Shown: positions 15,528 to 24,531 of the stretch, piece by piece
Numbering within the stretch: the stretch's first letter is position 1
Layout of the letters: each line of letters starts with the position of its first letter
Made by a program: the position numbers and the translations under genes
NCBI GenBank assembly: GCA_029864235.1
Contig: JAOTTW010000005.1
Coordinates: 1-40,967 of the forward strand
DNA from: Candidatus Nitrosopumilus sp.
GTDB lineage: Archaea; Thermoproteota; Nitrososphaeria; Nitrososphaerales; Nitrosopumilaceae
Length of the DNA: 40,967 nucleotides
Reading direction: 5' to 3'
The notes under the pieces: generated by a model
What the model was told of the DNA's origin: nothing
Database searches by the model: none
What the model saw: only the letters and a program-made list of their open reading frames with translations

Positions 15528-18062
15528 CTATTGGCGCACTGTTCTGAAATACCATCTAACTGTTCTATACAGAATGTATGTCACAATAATTAATCCTAAA
15601 AGAATCGACACAAAGTCAAACAATGTCAGATTGAATATGGAATTAATCGGGTTAGGGGATACGGGGTTTAGCTGCTCAGGAGTAATTTCAGGTAATATGA
15701 TTTTGGATTCTCCTCCCCACATGTTAATCCCGATAATTTCCAGTTCTGCTAGCTGTTGCTCTTCTGGTACTGATACATAGCAAGCTCCACGTGACTTTAC
15801 ACCAAAGCATTCAGGCAGCTCATCATATGGTGTATCGTTTACTGACAGTGATTCTAGCACACCAAAGTTCTCATCATAGAAATATTTGAGCACCTTCATG
15901 TTTCCAGGATCTCTTTGTATGTTCAAAATGTTGGAATCATCCATGTTCAGCTGATAAAAATAATCAATTGAAAAGTCATACCATGTATGATCAAACTCGT
16001 TTGTATATTCTTCAGAACCGTTATCAGCGATGATTGATATTGTATATGGCGATAATGCATCAAGTCCTGTAGTCAATGGAATTGGAAGTATGCCATCCTC
16101 AGTATCTAGCAGATACTTGCCTGATACATCAACTATTTCATTTGGATCAAATGTTTGGTCAATTGTGGTGTCGTATTGCGTAAATGATGATAACACACGT
16201 CTGGTCTTTTCCAGTGATATGGCACCTGTTCCTTCAATGATAAGATTGTCTAGAGGATAGATGTCATGGCCATTTATTATTACAATGTCGTTTCCATCCA
16301 TGTCAAGTCCGGTTATTATTTGTGCAAACCCGTCATCATCAGTGTCAAAGATTACCTTGTCATGCACATATTGATCCAAATGAGTAGTTCCCTCAATCTC
16401 TTCTCGTGGAATTAAAGTTATTGAGATTTCAACAGAGTCATCCTGCATGCCATCTGAATCAACTGCCAATACGTTTACAGTATTGTGGAAAAAGGATTCA
16501 GGATACATGTATTCATCGGATGTGAGAAACGATACGTCATGTCCTGCAAAATGTACCGATTCCAACGTGTTGTACACTGTTGCGTTTTCATATCTTGGAA
16601 TCTTTAGCACAGGATCAAGTACTACATCAAGCAATCCGTCATAGCTGAACTTTACCTTACCGTATCCTGCCTTTAGAAAGTTTGCAGTACCGTGCTCTCC
16701 AACCTCATATGGAATGATTCCAGGAAATTCAGTTGGTATCAACTCGTCTTCTATCTCTGCTGATTTTCCAACTGGAATCTCATTTGTTATTATTCCAACA
16801 TGATTGGCCTCATCCCATGTTAATTGGATGTCTTCTGAGTAATCAGTTACAATAGGTGTAGTTCCATCAATAAAGTCAAACTCCCAGGGATCTGCACCCC
16901 ATGTCGAATAAAAGTAATCATTAATCTTAGAACGTCTGTCTTCATGGATTCCTATCTCATCATCAGGGTTTGAATCCGTGCTCTCGTTTCCAAAATAGTG
17001 CAGTGCATATCCTATCCTGTCATCAAATGCAACCTTTCCATCATCAGACAACACTGGATATACATAACTCTCATAGATTGGCTCATACTCTACTACCAGT
17101 TCATCAATTGTCTGTGTAAACTCGTCAATCTGTGGTACGATATTGTACAGTCTTGCAATGTATTTTATCTCATGCTCTCCAATGTCCTCCAAAGAAGTTG
17201 CGTTGAACACAGTATTTCCGCCACCATAATCAAATGTTCCAGTCCAGGGAAGAAATCCTGGAATCTCCATTGTGTTGACACACAGTGCTGCATCACAGAA
17301 AAATTCATCTTCTAACACTAACGGATCATGAATCTTTTCATATTCTACAAAGATTGTCCCAACTCTGTCATTTTTGAACAAGTAAATTGGGTTGTGCACC
17401 ACGTTGATTGCATCCCATACGTAATAGGACTCATCCAAGTTTCTTGATGTGTATCCTACATCTTCTGTAAACTCTTCTCCTACTGTCCACATGTCAACTG
17501 TCATGTTTGGTAGTCTCATTGGAATTCCTTGTGTTGCACTTGCAGATACGGTATTCCAAGAACAGCTCCACCCGTTATTGCCCTTTCTACACACATATTG
17601 TTCTGCCATTGCCTTTTTTGACAAGGATACCACGCCTGCCTCATAATTTGGAGATATTGCACCTGTTCCAGAGTCAGACTTGGCACCATATGTTTTATTT
17701 TTGATGCAATTGGAACCGTTTGGAACAGAATTGTTTGGTGTAGATTGAATTGGACATGGCTGGAAAAACTCACCACATCCACTCTTCCAAGTTGTAGTAG
17801 AATAATCAAATGCATCTCCAGGATAAAATGTCTTGTCAGGATTGTTTCGATGTAAATTATTATGATGTGCAGAATACACATCAATCTTTACATGAACAAA
17901 GCATCTCTCTTTGATTAGGTTTTCAGTTATTACTTCAGCGCTACCATCAACTACATGAATAGTAAACAACAGAATTCCGTCACCATATAAGTATTGTATA
18001 TTATTGATTGACATAGGAAAAATTACAAAAATTAACAAAACAAAAAATAGTCTTAATTTCAC
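15528..18062 (-). CDS. Large type I membrane protein (844 aa), unknown
   Basis: A signal peptide (1-27) is followed by about 780 residues outside. The first 220 are Cys-rich with several pairs (SGCGEFFQPCP, NGSNCIKN, QYVCRK, WSCSW). Beta-rich Ig-like stretches with Asp-rich turns follow (DSDGMQDDSVEISITL, DTDDDGFAQIITGLDMDGND). The protein ends in one transmembrane helix (about 812-832, FVSILLGLIIVTYILY) and a short basic tail. No family is recognised. The GTG start sits 24 nt after CCTTTTAAAAAAAT, linking it to the VirB4 set. It could be the large outer component contacting a partner cell or DNA (inference). Confidence 0.75.
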   Translation of the reverse strand: MKLRLFFVLLIFVIFPMSINNIQYLYGDGILLFTIHVVDGSAEVITENLIKERCFVHVKIDVYSAHHNNLHRNNPDKTFYPGDAFDYSTTTWKSGCGEFFQPCPIQSTPNNSVPNGSNCIKNKTYGAKSDSGTGAISPNYEAGVVSLSKKAMAEQYVCRKGNNGWSCSWNTVSASATQGIPMRLPNMTVDMWTVGEEFTEDVGYTSRNLDESYYVWDAINVVHNPIYLFKNDRVGTIFVEYEKIHDPLVLEDEFFCDAALCVNTMEIPGFLPWTGTFDYGGGNTVFNATSLEDIGEHEIKYIARLYNIVPQIDEFTQTIDELVVEYEPIYESYVYPVLSDDGKVAFDDRIGYALHYFGNESTDSNPDDEIGIHEDRRSKINDYFYSTWGADPWEFDFIDGTTPIVTDYSEDIQLTWDEANHVGIITNEIPVGKSAEIEDELIPTEFPGIIPYEVGEHGTANFLKAGYGKVKFSYDGLLDVVLDPVLKIPRYENATVYNTLESVHFAGHDVSFLTSDEYMYPESFFHNTVNVLAVDSDGMQDDSVEISITLIPREEIEGTTHLDQYVHDKVIFDTDDDGFAQIITGLDMDGNDIVIINGHDIYPLDNLIIEGTGAISLEKTRRVLSSFTQYDTTIDQTFDPNEIVDVSGKYLLDTEDGILPIPLTTGLDALSPYTISIIADNGSEEYTNEFDHTWYDFSIDYFYQLNMDDSNILNIQRDPGNMKVLKYFYDENFGVLESLSVNDTPYDELPECFGVKSRGACYVSVPEEQQLAELEIIGINMWGGESKIILPEITPEQLNPVSPNPINSIFNLTLFDFVSILLGLIIVTYILYRTVRWYFRTVRQ

Positions 18063-18076
18063 AAAATAGAATGATT

Positions 18077-18090
18077 ATTTTTTTAAAAGG
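18077..18090 (-). promoter_or_regulatory. Island-type leaderless promoter of the 844-aa gene
   Basis: CCTTTTAAAAAAATAAT on the minus strand followed by GTG at 18062. It has the same spacing and flanking CC as the other island promoters, with an A-run replacing AGC. Confidence 0.5.
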
Positions 18091-18316
18091 AAGAAAACCA
18101 TTACTATCTTTTTTATTTTTTGAGAAATTCCCATGTCTATCATATGTAATTCTAAATATTTTTCAATAAATCAAACATCATTTTGAATGAATCGTTTCTT
18201 ATATTATAGAATATTTTTATTCTCATCGGTTTCTTAATTTCTGCATTATTCCAAAACAGATACTTGCAACAAATCTATCAATCGTTTAGATTTGAATTTG
18301 CCAATAAGGAAAAATA

Positions 18317-19975
18317 TTATTTCCTTGATTTTAAATACTTACTAGTTGTGAATGCAACAGCTACAGGAGTTGCAATATACATTCCCAAGTTCAATGCAAT
18401 AACCAATAGTCCTAATCCTAATACTTCAATCTCAGAGCCATTTTCAGCTAAGGACATTATTGAAAGTGTAGAAATCATAGGAGTGATGAATATTTTAACA
18501 GATTCTCTGAACGTTGAGTTTTCACGTTCCCATTCTGCAATTGTTGGTGAGAATGAATAATATATTTGGTTAAAACCAGTCATAAAAACTGTACCAGACA
18601 TAGTACTCATTATAGTGTTATCTCTAATTTCTCTAAGGAATTGTACTTGTGGTGCCATCTCAGAACCAAACGCTGCTGTTGCTATCAAACATCCATTTTC
18701 TTGATCTTCCATAGTGAAATACGCAGCAGCTGAGGACTGATATCCAATTGCTCCAATAACAATCCAATTATTGTCAGAAATGGCTACACCCGATCCAAAC
18801 AGTTCGCCTGAATCCGGTGTTGGGTTTTCAAATGTTTGAAGCAAATTTCCAGATGTATCAAATAGGTATACAGATCCTGTGTCAGAATTGTTCGGTGCTC
18901 CAACCAATATGTTGTTGCCAGAAATGGCTACCCTCAATCCAAACAGTTCGCCTGAATCCGGTGTCGGGTTTTCAAATGTTTGAAGCAAATTTCCAGATGT
19001 ATCAAATAGGTATACAGATCCTGTGTCATCAGTAAAATTCTCTACGTTAGAAAATTCAGCTGCTCCAACCAATATGTTGTTGCCAGAAATGGCTACACTC
19101 AATCCAAACAGTTCGCCTGAATCCGGTGTTGGGTTTTCAAATGTCTGAAGCAAATTTCCAGATGTATCAAATAGGTATACAGATCCTGTGTCAGAATTGT
19201 CACCCGGTGCTCCAACCAATATGTTGTTGCCAGAAATGGCTACACTATATCCAAACAGTTCGCCTGAATCCGGTGTTGGGTTTTCAAATGTCTGAAGCAA
19301 ATTTCCAGATGTATCAAATAGGTATACAGATCCTGTGTCATCAGTAAAATTCTCTACGTTAGAAAATTCAGCTGCTCCAACCAATATGTTGTTGCCAGGC
19401 GTATGAAATAGATATACAGATCTTGTCTCTTCAGGAGTATCTGTGATAAAATCTTCAGGCGCTCCAACCAATATGTTGTTGCCAGAAATGGCTACACTAT
19501 ATCCAAACAGTTCGCCTGAATCCGGTGTTGGGTTTTCAAATGTCTGAAGCAAATTTCCAGATGTATCAAATAGGTATACAGATCCTGTGTCAGAATTGTC
19601 ACGCGGTGCTCCAACCAATATGTTGTTGTCAGAAATGGTTACACTATATCCAAACCAGTCACCGGCATATGGTGTTGGATTTGTAAATGTCATTACTTCA
19701 TTTTCTATTCCTGCTGGAAAAGGAAAATCCCAGAAATATACAGATCCTGGCAGTTTCTGAGGCCAATCACTGTAAATATCTCCCGGTGCTCCAATCAATA
19801 TATCATTATCATCAATAGCTACAGACCATCCAAAACCGTCAGATGTCATATTTTTTGGGAATGGGTTTTGAATTTTACTCAGCGGTTCCACATATTCAAT
19901 TGCAAATGTGTTTGTAGGTATTGCCAATATAATAATTGGAATAATGAAAACAAGAAAAATTGTTTTAATTTTCAT
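18317..19975 (-). CDS. FG-GAP-type beta-propeller surface protein with CFI-box C-terminus (552 aa)
   Basis: A signal peptide (1-26) leads into repeated blades of about 49-55 residues: GYSVAISGNNILVGAP...DTGSVYLFDTSGNLLQTFENPTPDSGELF, similar to FG-GAP/integrin-alpha propeller blades. The C-terminal 125 residues (NGCLIATAAFGSEMAPQVQF, then FNQIYYSFSP) match the CFI-box module frequent in thaumarchaeal surface proteins. It ends with hydrophobic helices and SRK, suggesting a membrane anchor. Several blades are almost identical in DNA. One blade is truncated, its VYLFHTPG joining directly to NNILVGAAEF, so repeats recombine. Extracellular attachment is the likely role. Confidence 0.85.
   Translation of the reverse strand: MKIKTIFLVFIIPIIILAIPTNTFAIEYVEPLSKIQNPFPKNMTSDGFGWSVAIDDNDILIGAPGDIYSDWPQKLPGSVYFWDFPFPAGIENEVMTFTNPTPYAGDWFGYSVTISDNNILVGAPRDNSDTGSVYLFDTSGNLLQTFENPTPDSGELFGYSVAISGNNILVGAPEDFITDTPEETRSVYLFHTPGNNILVGAAEFSNVENFTDDTGSVYLFDTSGNLLQTFENPTPDSGELFGYSVAISGNNILVGAPGDNSDTGSVYLFDTSGNLLQTFENPTPDSGELFGLSVAISGNNILVGAAEFSNVENFTDDTGSVYLFDTSGNLLQTFENPTPDSGELFGLRVAISGNNILVGAPNNSDTGSVYLFDTSGNLLQTFENPTPDSGELFGSGVAISDNNWIVIGAIGYQSSAAAYFTMEDQENGCLIATAAFGSEMAPQVQFLREIRDNTIMSTMSGTVFMTGFNQIYYSFSPTIAEWERENSTFRESVKIFITPMISTLSIMSLAENGSEIEVLGLGLLVIALNLGMYIATPVAVAFTTSKYLKSRK
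18801..19655 (-). repeat. Near-identical intragenic DNA repeats encoding propeller blades
   Basis: The segment starting AGTTCGCCTGAATCCGGTG recurs at 18801, 18945, 19110, 19257 and 19509. Spacing is 144, 165, 147 and 252 bp, all multiples of three. The 252-bp interval holds a blade that has lost its middle. Confidence 0.85.
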
Positions 19976-20290
19976 TATTTATTTCATAATATGCCTGCTC
20001 ATAACTTTTTTGTTATATTACTGAACATTTGAAATAATTTGTTATAAAAAATGATGATTAATATCAATATCTCTTAATGCGTCTTAGACATCATATTTCT
20101 TCCCGTTACACAATTGTAAATTCTTTGAAAGAATGGTAATCAGTATTAGAGGAGGAAGAAAATCTTGGATTCATTAACAATGTGTCATTTCTATTTATGG
20201 GAGATTGTTACAATGAATTATTCAAAATCCAGAATAGTTATTAAAGATTTAAAAGTAAGGATAGATGTTTGTTTCTGAGTTTAAACTATT
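19976..20290. other. Intergenic region between divergent surface-protein genes
   Basis: 315 bp, AT-rich. It should contain both promoters: TATTATGAAATAA precedes the leftward ATG, and ATTAAAGATTTAAAAG (about 20240-20255) precedes the rightward gene. Only a 14-codon ORF and no stable hairpin are seen. Confidence 0.5.
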
Positions 20291-22138
20291 ATGCACAACA
20301 TAATACATTATGATGATAATGGGAACATACAAGCAATTCAAGTTGACTTAACTTCCAAACCTTTGTTTACAATCCAACAATGCGAGGAAGAAAAATTTGA
20401 AATGAATTTACTAGACGGTTTGAAAAAGTGGATTACTAACAACACAGACTTGTACAAATTACCTACAGATGCCTGCCTAGACATGTCGAATATCAATCTA
20501 AGCAACATTACAACCTTTGTCAATAAGTGTATCAGTATATGTAGATTTGAGCAAACTTATCGTAAACTACCTGTTTATGGTCGGTCACAGTACATAACAT
20601 TGGCCGTTGTCAACAAGAGAGATGTTAGAAAGATTTCAGGACAAATTATTAACGAACAAGAATCCTATCACGGATTAAAAAATTCTATCTCAAAATTAGA
20701 ATCTCTTAAATTAATAAAAAAATATTGGGTGCAGCATTTTCCTGATACCGAAGTCTTTGTTAGAGATGTGCAAAAAGTAGTCATTCCTGAAAAAAAAATA
20801 ATTGGTTTTAAAGGGGAAATATGTAAAAGAATTTTTTCATCTAGTCGCATGATTCAAGGCATTGTAATAATTGAAGCAGAAACTGGCGATCTTGTTTTAC
20901 TAAATGATTTTAGAGCTGAAGCTACAGTTAGAGGTTTGGAAATGAAAGATAATCCACAAACAGACGCACGGATCAATTTTGATAATATCCCAGCAACTCA
21001 ATTTGGCAACACAATACATTTTGAGAATAATCCACTGCTAGATTGTAATCCACCAACTTGGCTAGACTTTCGAATGGGCAATAAAACTCGTTATACTATC
21101 TTGGATTTTAATGGTACAGATGGAAATAATACAAATCAATTCACGGTTGGAGGATGTTCATCTGGTGCACCTCCTCCACGTTTTCTGAATAATCTACTTT
21201 CTGATCAAAATTTTCGTTTCATAGCACAAGATCTTATTGTAAAAATTAATCATGCTCTTGCTGCTATTGATCCTCTTATGGGAGAGTTGATCACACATGG
21301 CTCTTCTCATTCATATTCATGGAATCATCATCCTGATGTTCCAGATATTGTTCACAGATCTCCATTGATATTTGCCCTTAATAGCACTATTGATAACCCA
21401 GGAGAGTATATTAGCACGTGGATTTCTGAAGACGATACAAAAAATTTAGAATTACCAAACCCCCACCCACTTACATATGTATGTCGTAATGCTAATGATG
21501 AAATTGTTAGCTGCAGTGATCCCAATGCAACTAAAAAAGAACAATATGCTAGTATAATTTATCTTAAAACTAAATTCCCCTTCTGGACCCGTACACTTTT
21601 TCATGAATTAGGTCACTATTATGATGACTTTAATACTCATGGATTTTTGGTAGATGATCTACGTGAAATAGTTCCACAATTATTCTCATTATATTTACAC
21701 AGAAAACTCTACCCTGATTTGATATATACCCTGTCTACAATGTCTGAAGAAGCATGTTGCAACTTACAACATCTCATTAGTCATTCTGCAGGACTTGTCG
21801 TTCATCCAGATTGCATCGATGACCTAACTGATATATCTCAATCAATTAAATTGGAAGGGAATGGGTATACTGTAAAATCTTTCACTCAAGCATATTGGTC
21901 TTTACTATTTGGCGTTTCCTGTAGCATAGAGAATAATTCTGTTGTATGTGTCCAACCAAATAATCTTCCCTCTGATTATGAAGATCGTTGGATGGAAGCT
22001 CTTCTTTTTGCAATGCAAATGGGAAACGAACAATCATTAGTAGAGTTTTGGGAGAATATGGAATTATTTATAGAATCAAATTATCCAGATGATCTTAATC
22101 TCATCCAATCGGCAAGGGCACTCCATGGACTACAATGA
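20291..22138 (+). CDS. Putative zinc metalloprotease with HELGH motif (615 aa)
   Basis: The motif TLFHELGHYYDDF places HExxH at 438-442. Downstream SEEACC (about 485-490) offers a candidate third zinc ligand as in gluzincins. The N-terminal 230 residues are globular without a signal peptide or anchor, which is unusual for a secreted protease. A middle part (MGNKTRYTILDFNGTDG, FTVGGCSSGAPPPRF) has several cysteines typical of extracytoplasmic proteins. Fungalysin- or anthrax-factor-like architectures are possible, but I cannot assign a family beyond zincin. Codon use is like its neighbours. It is followed 48 bp later by an RTX-like fragment that could once have been its C-terminal part. Confidence 0.65.
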   Translation: MHNIIHYDDNGNIQAIQVDLTSKPLFTIQQCEEEKFEMNLLDGLKKWITNNTDLYKLPTDACLDMSNINLSNITTFVNKCISICRFEQTYRKLPVYGRSQYITLAVVNKRDVRKISGQIINEQESYHGLKNSISKLESLKLIKKYWVQHFPDTEVFVRDVQKVVIPEKKIIGFKGEICKRIFSSSRMIQGIVIIEAETGDLVLLNDFRAEATVRGLEMKDNPQTDARINFDNIPATQFGNTIHFENNPLLDCNPPTWLDFRMGNKTRYTILDFNGTDGNNTNQFTVGGCSSGAPPPRFLNNLLSDQNFRFIAQDLIVKINHALAAIDPLMGELITHGSSHSYSWNHHPDVPDIVHRSPLIFALNSTIDNPGEYISTWISEDDTKNLELPNPHPLTYVCRNANDEIVSCSDPNATKKEQYASIIYLKTKFPFWTRTLFHELGHYYDDFNTHGFLVDDLREIVPQLFSLYLHRKLYPDLIYTLSTMSEEACCNLQHLISHSAGLVVHPDCIDDLTDISQSIKLEGNGYTVKSFTQAYWSLLFGVSCSIENNSVVCVQPNNLPSDYEDRWMEALLFAMQMGNEQSLVEFWENMELFIESNYPDDLNLIQSARALHGLQ

Positions 22139-22186
22139 GATGTATCTCTTTTTTGTAATTCCAGGCAGATTCACTTTTACGCGTAG

Positions 22187-22402
22187 TTGTTTGCCTTCAT
22201 CAATTACATCACTGCGGTATCTTGTAATTTTGGAAAAGACCAGGTATTTGGTGATGCAGGAAATGACAGAACCTATGGTGGTATCGGAAGCGATGTGGTA
22301 GATGGAGGAACAGGTGATGATATTATGAATGGTGGATTAGGAGATGACACATGCATCTCTGATGCAAAAGATACAACTCCTGCAGAATTATGTGGACCTT
22401 GA
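22187..22402 (+). pseudogene. RTX (hemolysin-type Ca-binding) repeat fragment
   Basis: Four nonapeptide repeats of the GGxGxDxxx type are readable (VFGDAGNDR, TYGGIGSDV, VDGGTGDDI, MNGGLGDDT), followed by a short Cys-containing tail ending ELCGP. The frame is closed by TAG immediately before the TTG at 22187, and no signal peptide or upstream domain is present. This is most likely the orphaned C-terminus of a secreted RTX protein, perhaps of the adjacent protease gene after mutation. Confidence 0.6.
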
Positions 22403-22681
22403 AAACTGGATTTTTCTAAACTATAATTCCAAATTCATCTTTTACTCTCACTCATTTCAGCATATCCAATTTGAAATCAAAACTATAATCTTCTTTTGTA
22501 AAACGACTAGTTCCATATTTGTATGACCAAAGTTCCAGATATAGTAATTAAAAGAATCTTTGAGAAACTAGACAACTTTTGAATTCAATGTTTGATTCTC
22601 AAATGTTTTGGAAGATAATAAAACAATTGATGGTAAACCATTCCAAAAAACACTAGAATCTCCAAAATAATTAGTTTCATT

Positions 22682-22855
22682 TTATTTGGATTCTAAAGAA
22701 TTCAGTTGTTGAGGTTTAAAGTGTAATTTCAGTAATGGTAACTCTTCCCAAACATATTTCTCTGAATTATAATCTACATCATCTGAATAATCAAAAAATA
22801 TGTTATCTTCAGTAATTGTAAATTTATGGCTACAACAAGGACATTTTATTTTCAT
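22682..22855 (-). CDS. Zinc-knuckle microprotein 2 of a pair (57 aa)
   Basis: It begins MKIKCPCCSHKF, an N-terminal CxxC (or CPCC) followed by His, then acidic and aromatic residues (FFDYSDDVDYNSEKYVWEEL). The ATG overlaps the stop of the upstream gene as ATGA, so translation is coupled. The start has nearly the same first five residues as its partner (MKIKC), suggesting an ancient duplication. With one visible metal-ligand cluster, zinc binding as a dimer is possible. Function unknown. Confidence 0.65.
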   Translation of the reverse strand: MKIKCPCCSHKFTITEDNIFFDYSDDVDYNSEKYVWEELPLLKLHFKPQQLNSLESK

Positions 22856-23013
22856 TTTCTTTCCTCCTCTTCTGGAGAATATGATCTTCTTTGGGAAGAA
22901 GACAATTCTGCTGCCAAATATGTTACAAATGTCTCTTCATCCGCGTTTTCAAAAATCAGTTTGTCAAGAGTAACATAAGTTGTTTTAGAACAGTGAGAAC
23001 ATTTTATCTTCAT
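22852..23013 (-). CDS. Zinc-knuckle microprotein 1 of a pair (53 aa)
   Basis: It begins MKIKCSHCSKTTYVTLDKLIF, with CxxC at residues 5-8, and ends in a charged tail SPEEEERK. It is the first gene of a two-gene unit, and its TGA shares bases with the ATG of the next gene. TTAAATTATT about 27-35 nt upstream is a possible TATA box. Neither gene contains a complete four-Cys ribbon, so the two proteins may pair to hold one zinc (inference). Confidence 0.65.
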   Translation of the reverse strand: MKIKCSHCSKTTYVTLDKLIFENADEETFVTYLAAELSSSQRRSYSPEEEERK

Positions 23014-23160
23014 AGAAGGGATATATTTGAAAATAATTTAACTGAGAGAGATAATTCTCAGATTCTAAAAATTCTCAAGAATCAAAGATTTGTTTTGAGA
23101 TTTATCGATAAATTAAAAAATTTATGAATATCTTAAATATCATTATTTCTAACAACAGTA

Positions 23161-23553
23161 ATGAGTAGTGGAGATTTTTCTTCAATTCTAGTCACTAATA
23201 TTATGAGTACCTCTCTAATCTCTGTGAGTCCTGCAACTACTGCACTTCAAATAGCAAAGATGATGGAACAAGGAGAAATAGGCGCAATTATTGTCAAAGA
23301 AAATGAGATTCCTGTTGGAATTATTACTGATAGGGATTTTGCAATAAAAATAGCTGCAAATAATCTCTCATTTGACACTCCAGTTGAAAAAATAATGTCT
23401 TCTCCATTAATTACAATCAATCATAGCGAATCAATATCTTCTGCAGCAAAGATAATGAGTAGTAAAAAAATCAGAAAACTTGCAGTATCTGAAAATGATA
23501 AAATTATTGGAATAATCACTTCGACTGATATAGTTAACCAGATTGCAAAATAG
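23161..23553 (+). CDS. Tandem CBS-domain protein (130 aa)
   Basis: Two CBS domains fill the protein. CBS1 has VTNIMSTSLISVSPATTALQIAKMM and GAIIVKENEIPVGIITDRDF; CBS2 has VEKIMSSPLITINHSESISSAAKIM and IRKLAVSENDKIIGIITSTDIV (each cut here at known strand breaks). Such stand-alone pairs bind adenine nucleotides and act as energy or redox sensors for partner enzymes or channels. The paired ITDRDF and ITSTDI motifs contain the Asp that contacts ribose. The partner is not indicated by context. Confidence 0.9.
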   Translation: MSSGDFSSILVTNIMSTSLISVSPATTALQIAKMMEQGEIGAIIVKENEIPVGIITDRDFAIKIAANNLSFDTPVEKIMSSPLITINHSESISSAAKIMSSKKIRKLAVSENDKIIGIITSTDIVNQIAK

Positions 23554-23683
23554 CTAAAACCTCTTTTGTTTTTTATGAAACACTGTATAGCTGTATATCT
23601 TGTTATTCTAGGGTACATATGATTTTACAGTTTAAGTAAGTGTGTAATGTGGATTTAGAGTTTTTTGCTATTGTATTTTTATC

Positions 23684-23911
23684 TCAAGTTTTAAAAGGTC
23701 TTGTCAACTTGTAACTTCCATCCTTTAATCTAATGAACAATGTCTTATTTCCATATGGGTTTCCCTTTCTATATCTGGATGGGATCTTACGGAATGACTC
23801 TACATTTTTTATTTTACATGCCTTTACTACCTCAAACGGGAAGAATGGTTCTTTTAGTTTACCAGACTTTACGGCTGAAACAATCTTGAGATATGAATTG
23901 GGTACTGTCAT
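23684..23911 (-). CDS. Small basic protein, unknown (75 aa)
   Basis: An N-terminal helix (TVPNSYLKIVSAVKSGKL) leads into PFFPFEVVKACKI, a helix-turn-helix-like second segment. A Lys/Arg-rich strand region follows: RKIPSRYRKGNPYGNKTLFIRL, ending KLTRPFKT. This could be a small winged-helix or other DNA-binding fold, with a wing-like GNPYGNKTLF hairpin. The ATG start is supported by the absence of an earlier in-frame start. It stands alone between the CBS and zinc-finger membrane genes. Confidence 0.6.
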   Translation of the reverse strand: MTVPNSYLKIVSAVKSGKLKEPFFPFEVVKACKIKNVESFRKIPSRYRKGNPYGNKTLFIRLKDGSYKLTRPFKT

Positions 23912-24024
23912 GATACTTCTTTGAAATATAGGAATTATTTATCATGTTCTACATCATTATACCGCTGGATTAGTCTATGACATTTCCAGTCTTAATAGAC
24001 GATTTGAGATTTCTTTGAAAGAAA

Positions 24025-24531
24025 TCAACAGGTATTCTCTTCTTTTATGTATAATACATCAGAATATCTTAATTTTGAATAACTTGGCCTACAAATTCCT
24101 TCTGCGATTGATTCGTGTTCATGGTTTTCCATGTAATGTTTTTCATAAGAGTCAACAGAATCAATTATCTCATCACATCCCGCCACAATACAATGGAGAG
24201 GCTCTTTTGTATTTCGTAATTTTTTTTCAATTGCCAAATCACATGAATCACAAAAACGATGATCATCTTTTATTGCTAGTCCACAATTTGGACACTTGTC
24301 CTTGTCTGCTATGGTGTACACATAAGAGATACCAAACCATATAAATCCGAGAAATATCCATACTCCAGTAATTCCAATTTTAGACCAAATGTCTTTTGTA
24401 TCGTCAGGAAATGTCATAAATCCTAAACCTGACATTGTCAGTACACAAAAAATCATGGATACACAAAAAGAAATTTTTCTTAGTTTTGAAATTTTGTATT
24501 CTCCTCCAGAATACAGATGAATGGGAGCCAC
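24025..24531 (-). CDS. Membrane protein with zinc ribbon and C2H2-like finger (168 aa)
   Basis: The GTG start is followed by two transmembrane helices (about 21-39 and 52-72). A cytoplasmic zinc ribbon (CPNCG ... FCDSC, about 80-97) and then a C2H2-like finger follow: CIVAGCDEII with HYMENHEHE (about 113-138). Eukaryote-like C2H2 fingers are uncommon in archaea and are seen mostly in mobile elements. The combination with a membrane anchor suggests binding of DNA or protein at the membrane. Neighbours are small hypothetical genes. Confidence 0.7.
   Translation of the reverse strand: MAPIHLYSGGEYKISKLRKISFCVSMIFCVLTMSGLGFMTFPDDTKDIWSKIGITGVWIFLGFIWFGISYVYTIADKDKCPNCGLAIKDDHRFCDSCDLAIEKKLRNTKEPLHCIVAGCDEIIDSVDSYEKHYMENHEHESIAEGICRPSYSKLRYSDVLYIKEENTC

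Noticed and set aside
18801-19655. Regularly spaced repeats as a CRISPR array
   Set aside because: Repeat units are over 100 bp, keep reading frame and encode propeller blades.
22523-22582. 19-codon frame MTKVPDIVIKRIFEKLDNF in the gap after the RTX fragment
   Set aside because: It looks like the head of a helical protein but stops at once. Too short to call; the 22403-22681 gap otherwise holds nothing clear.
22891-23127. 78-codon plus-strand frame rich in Phe/Arg/Cys
   Set aside because: It is antisense to the MKIKC microprotein gene at 22852-23013, which has better coding features.
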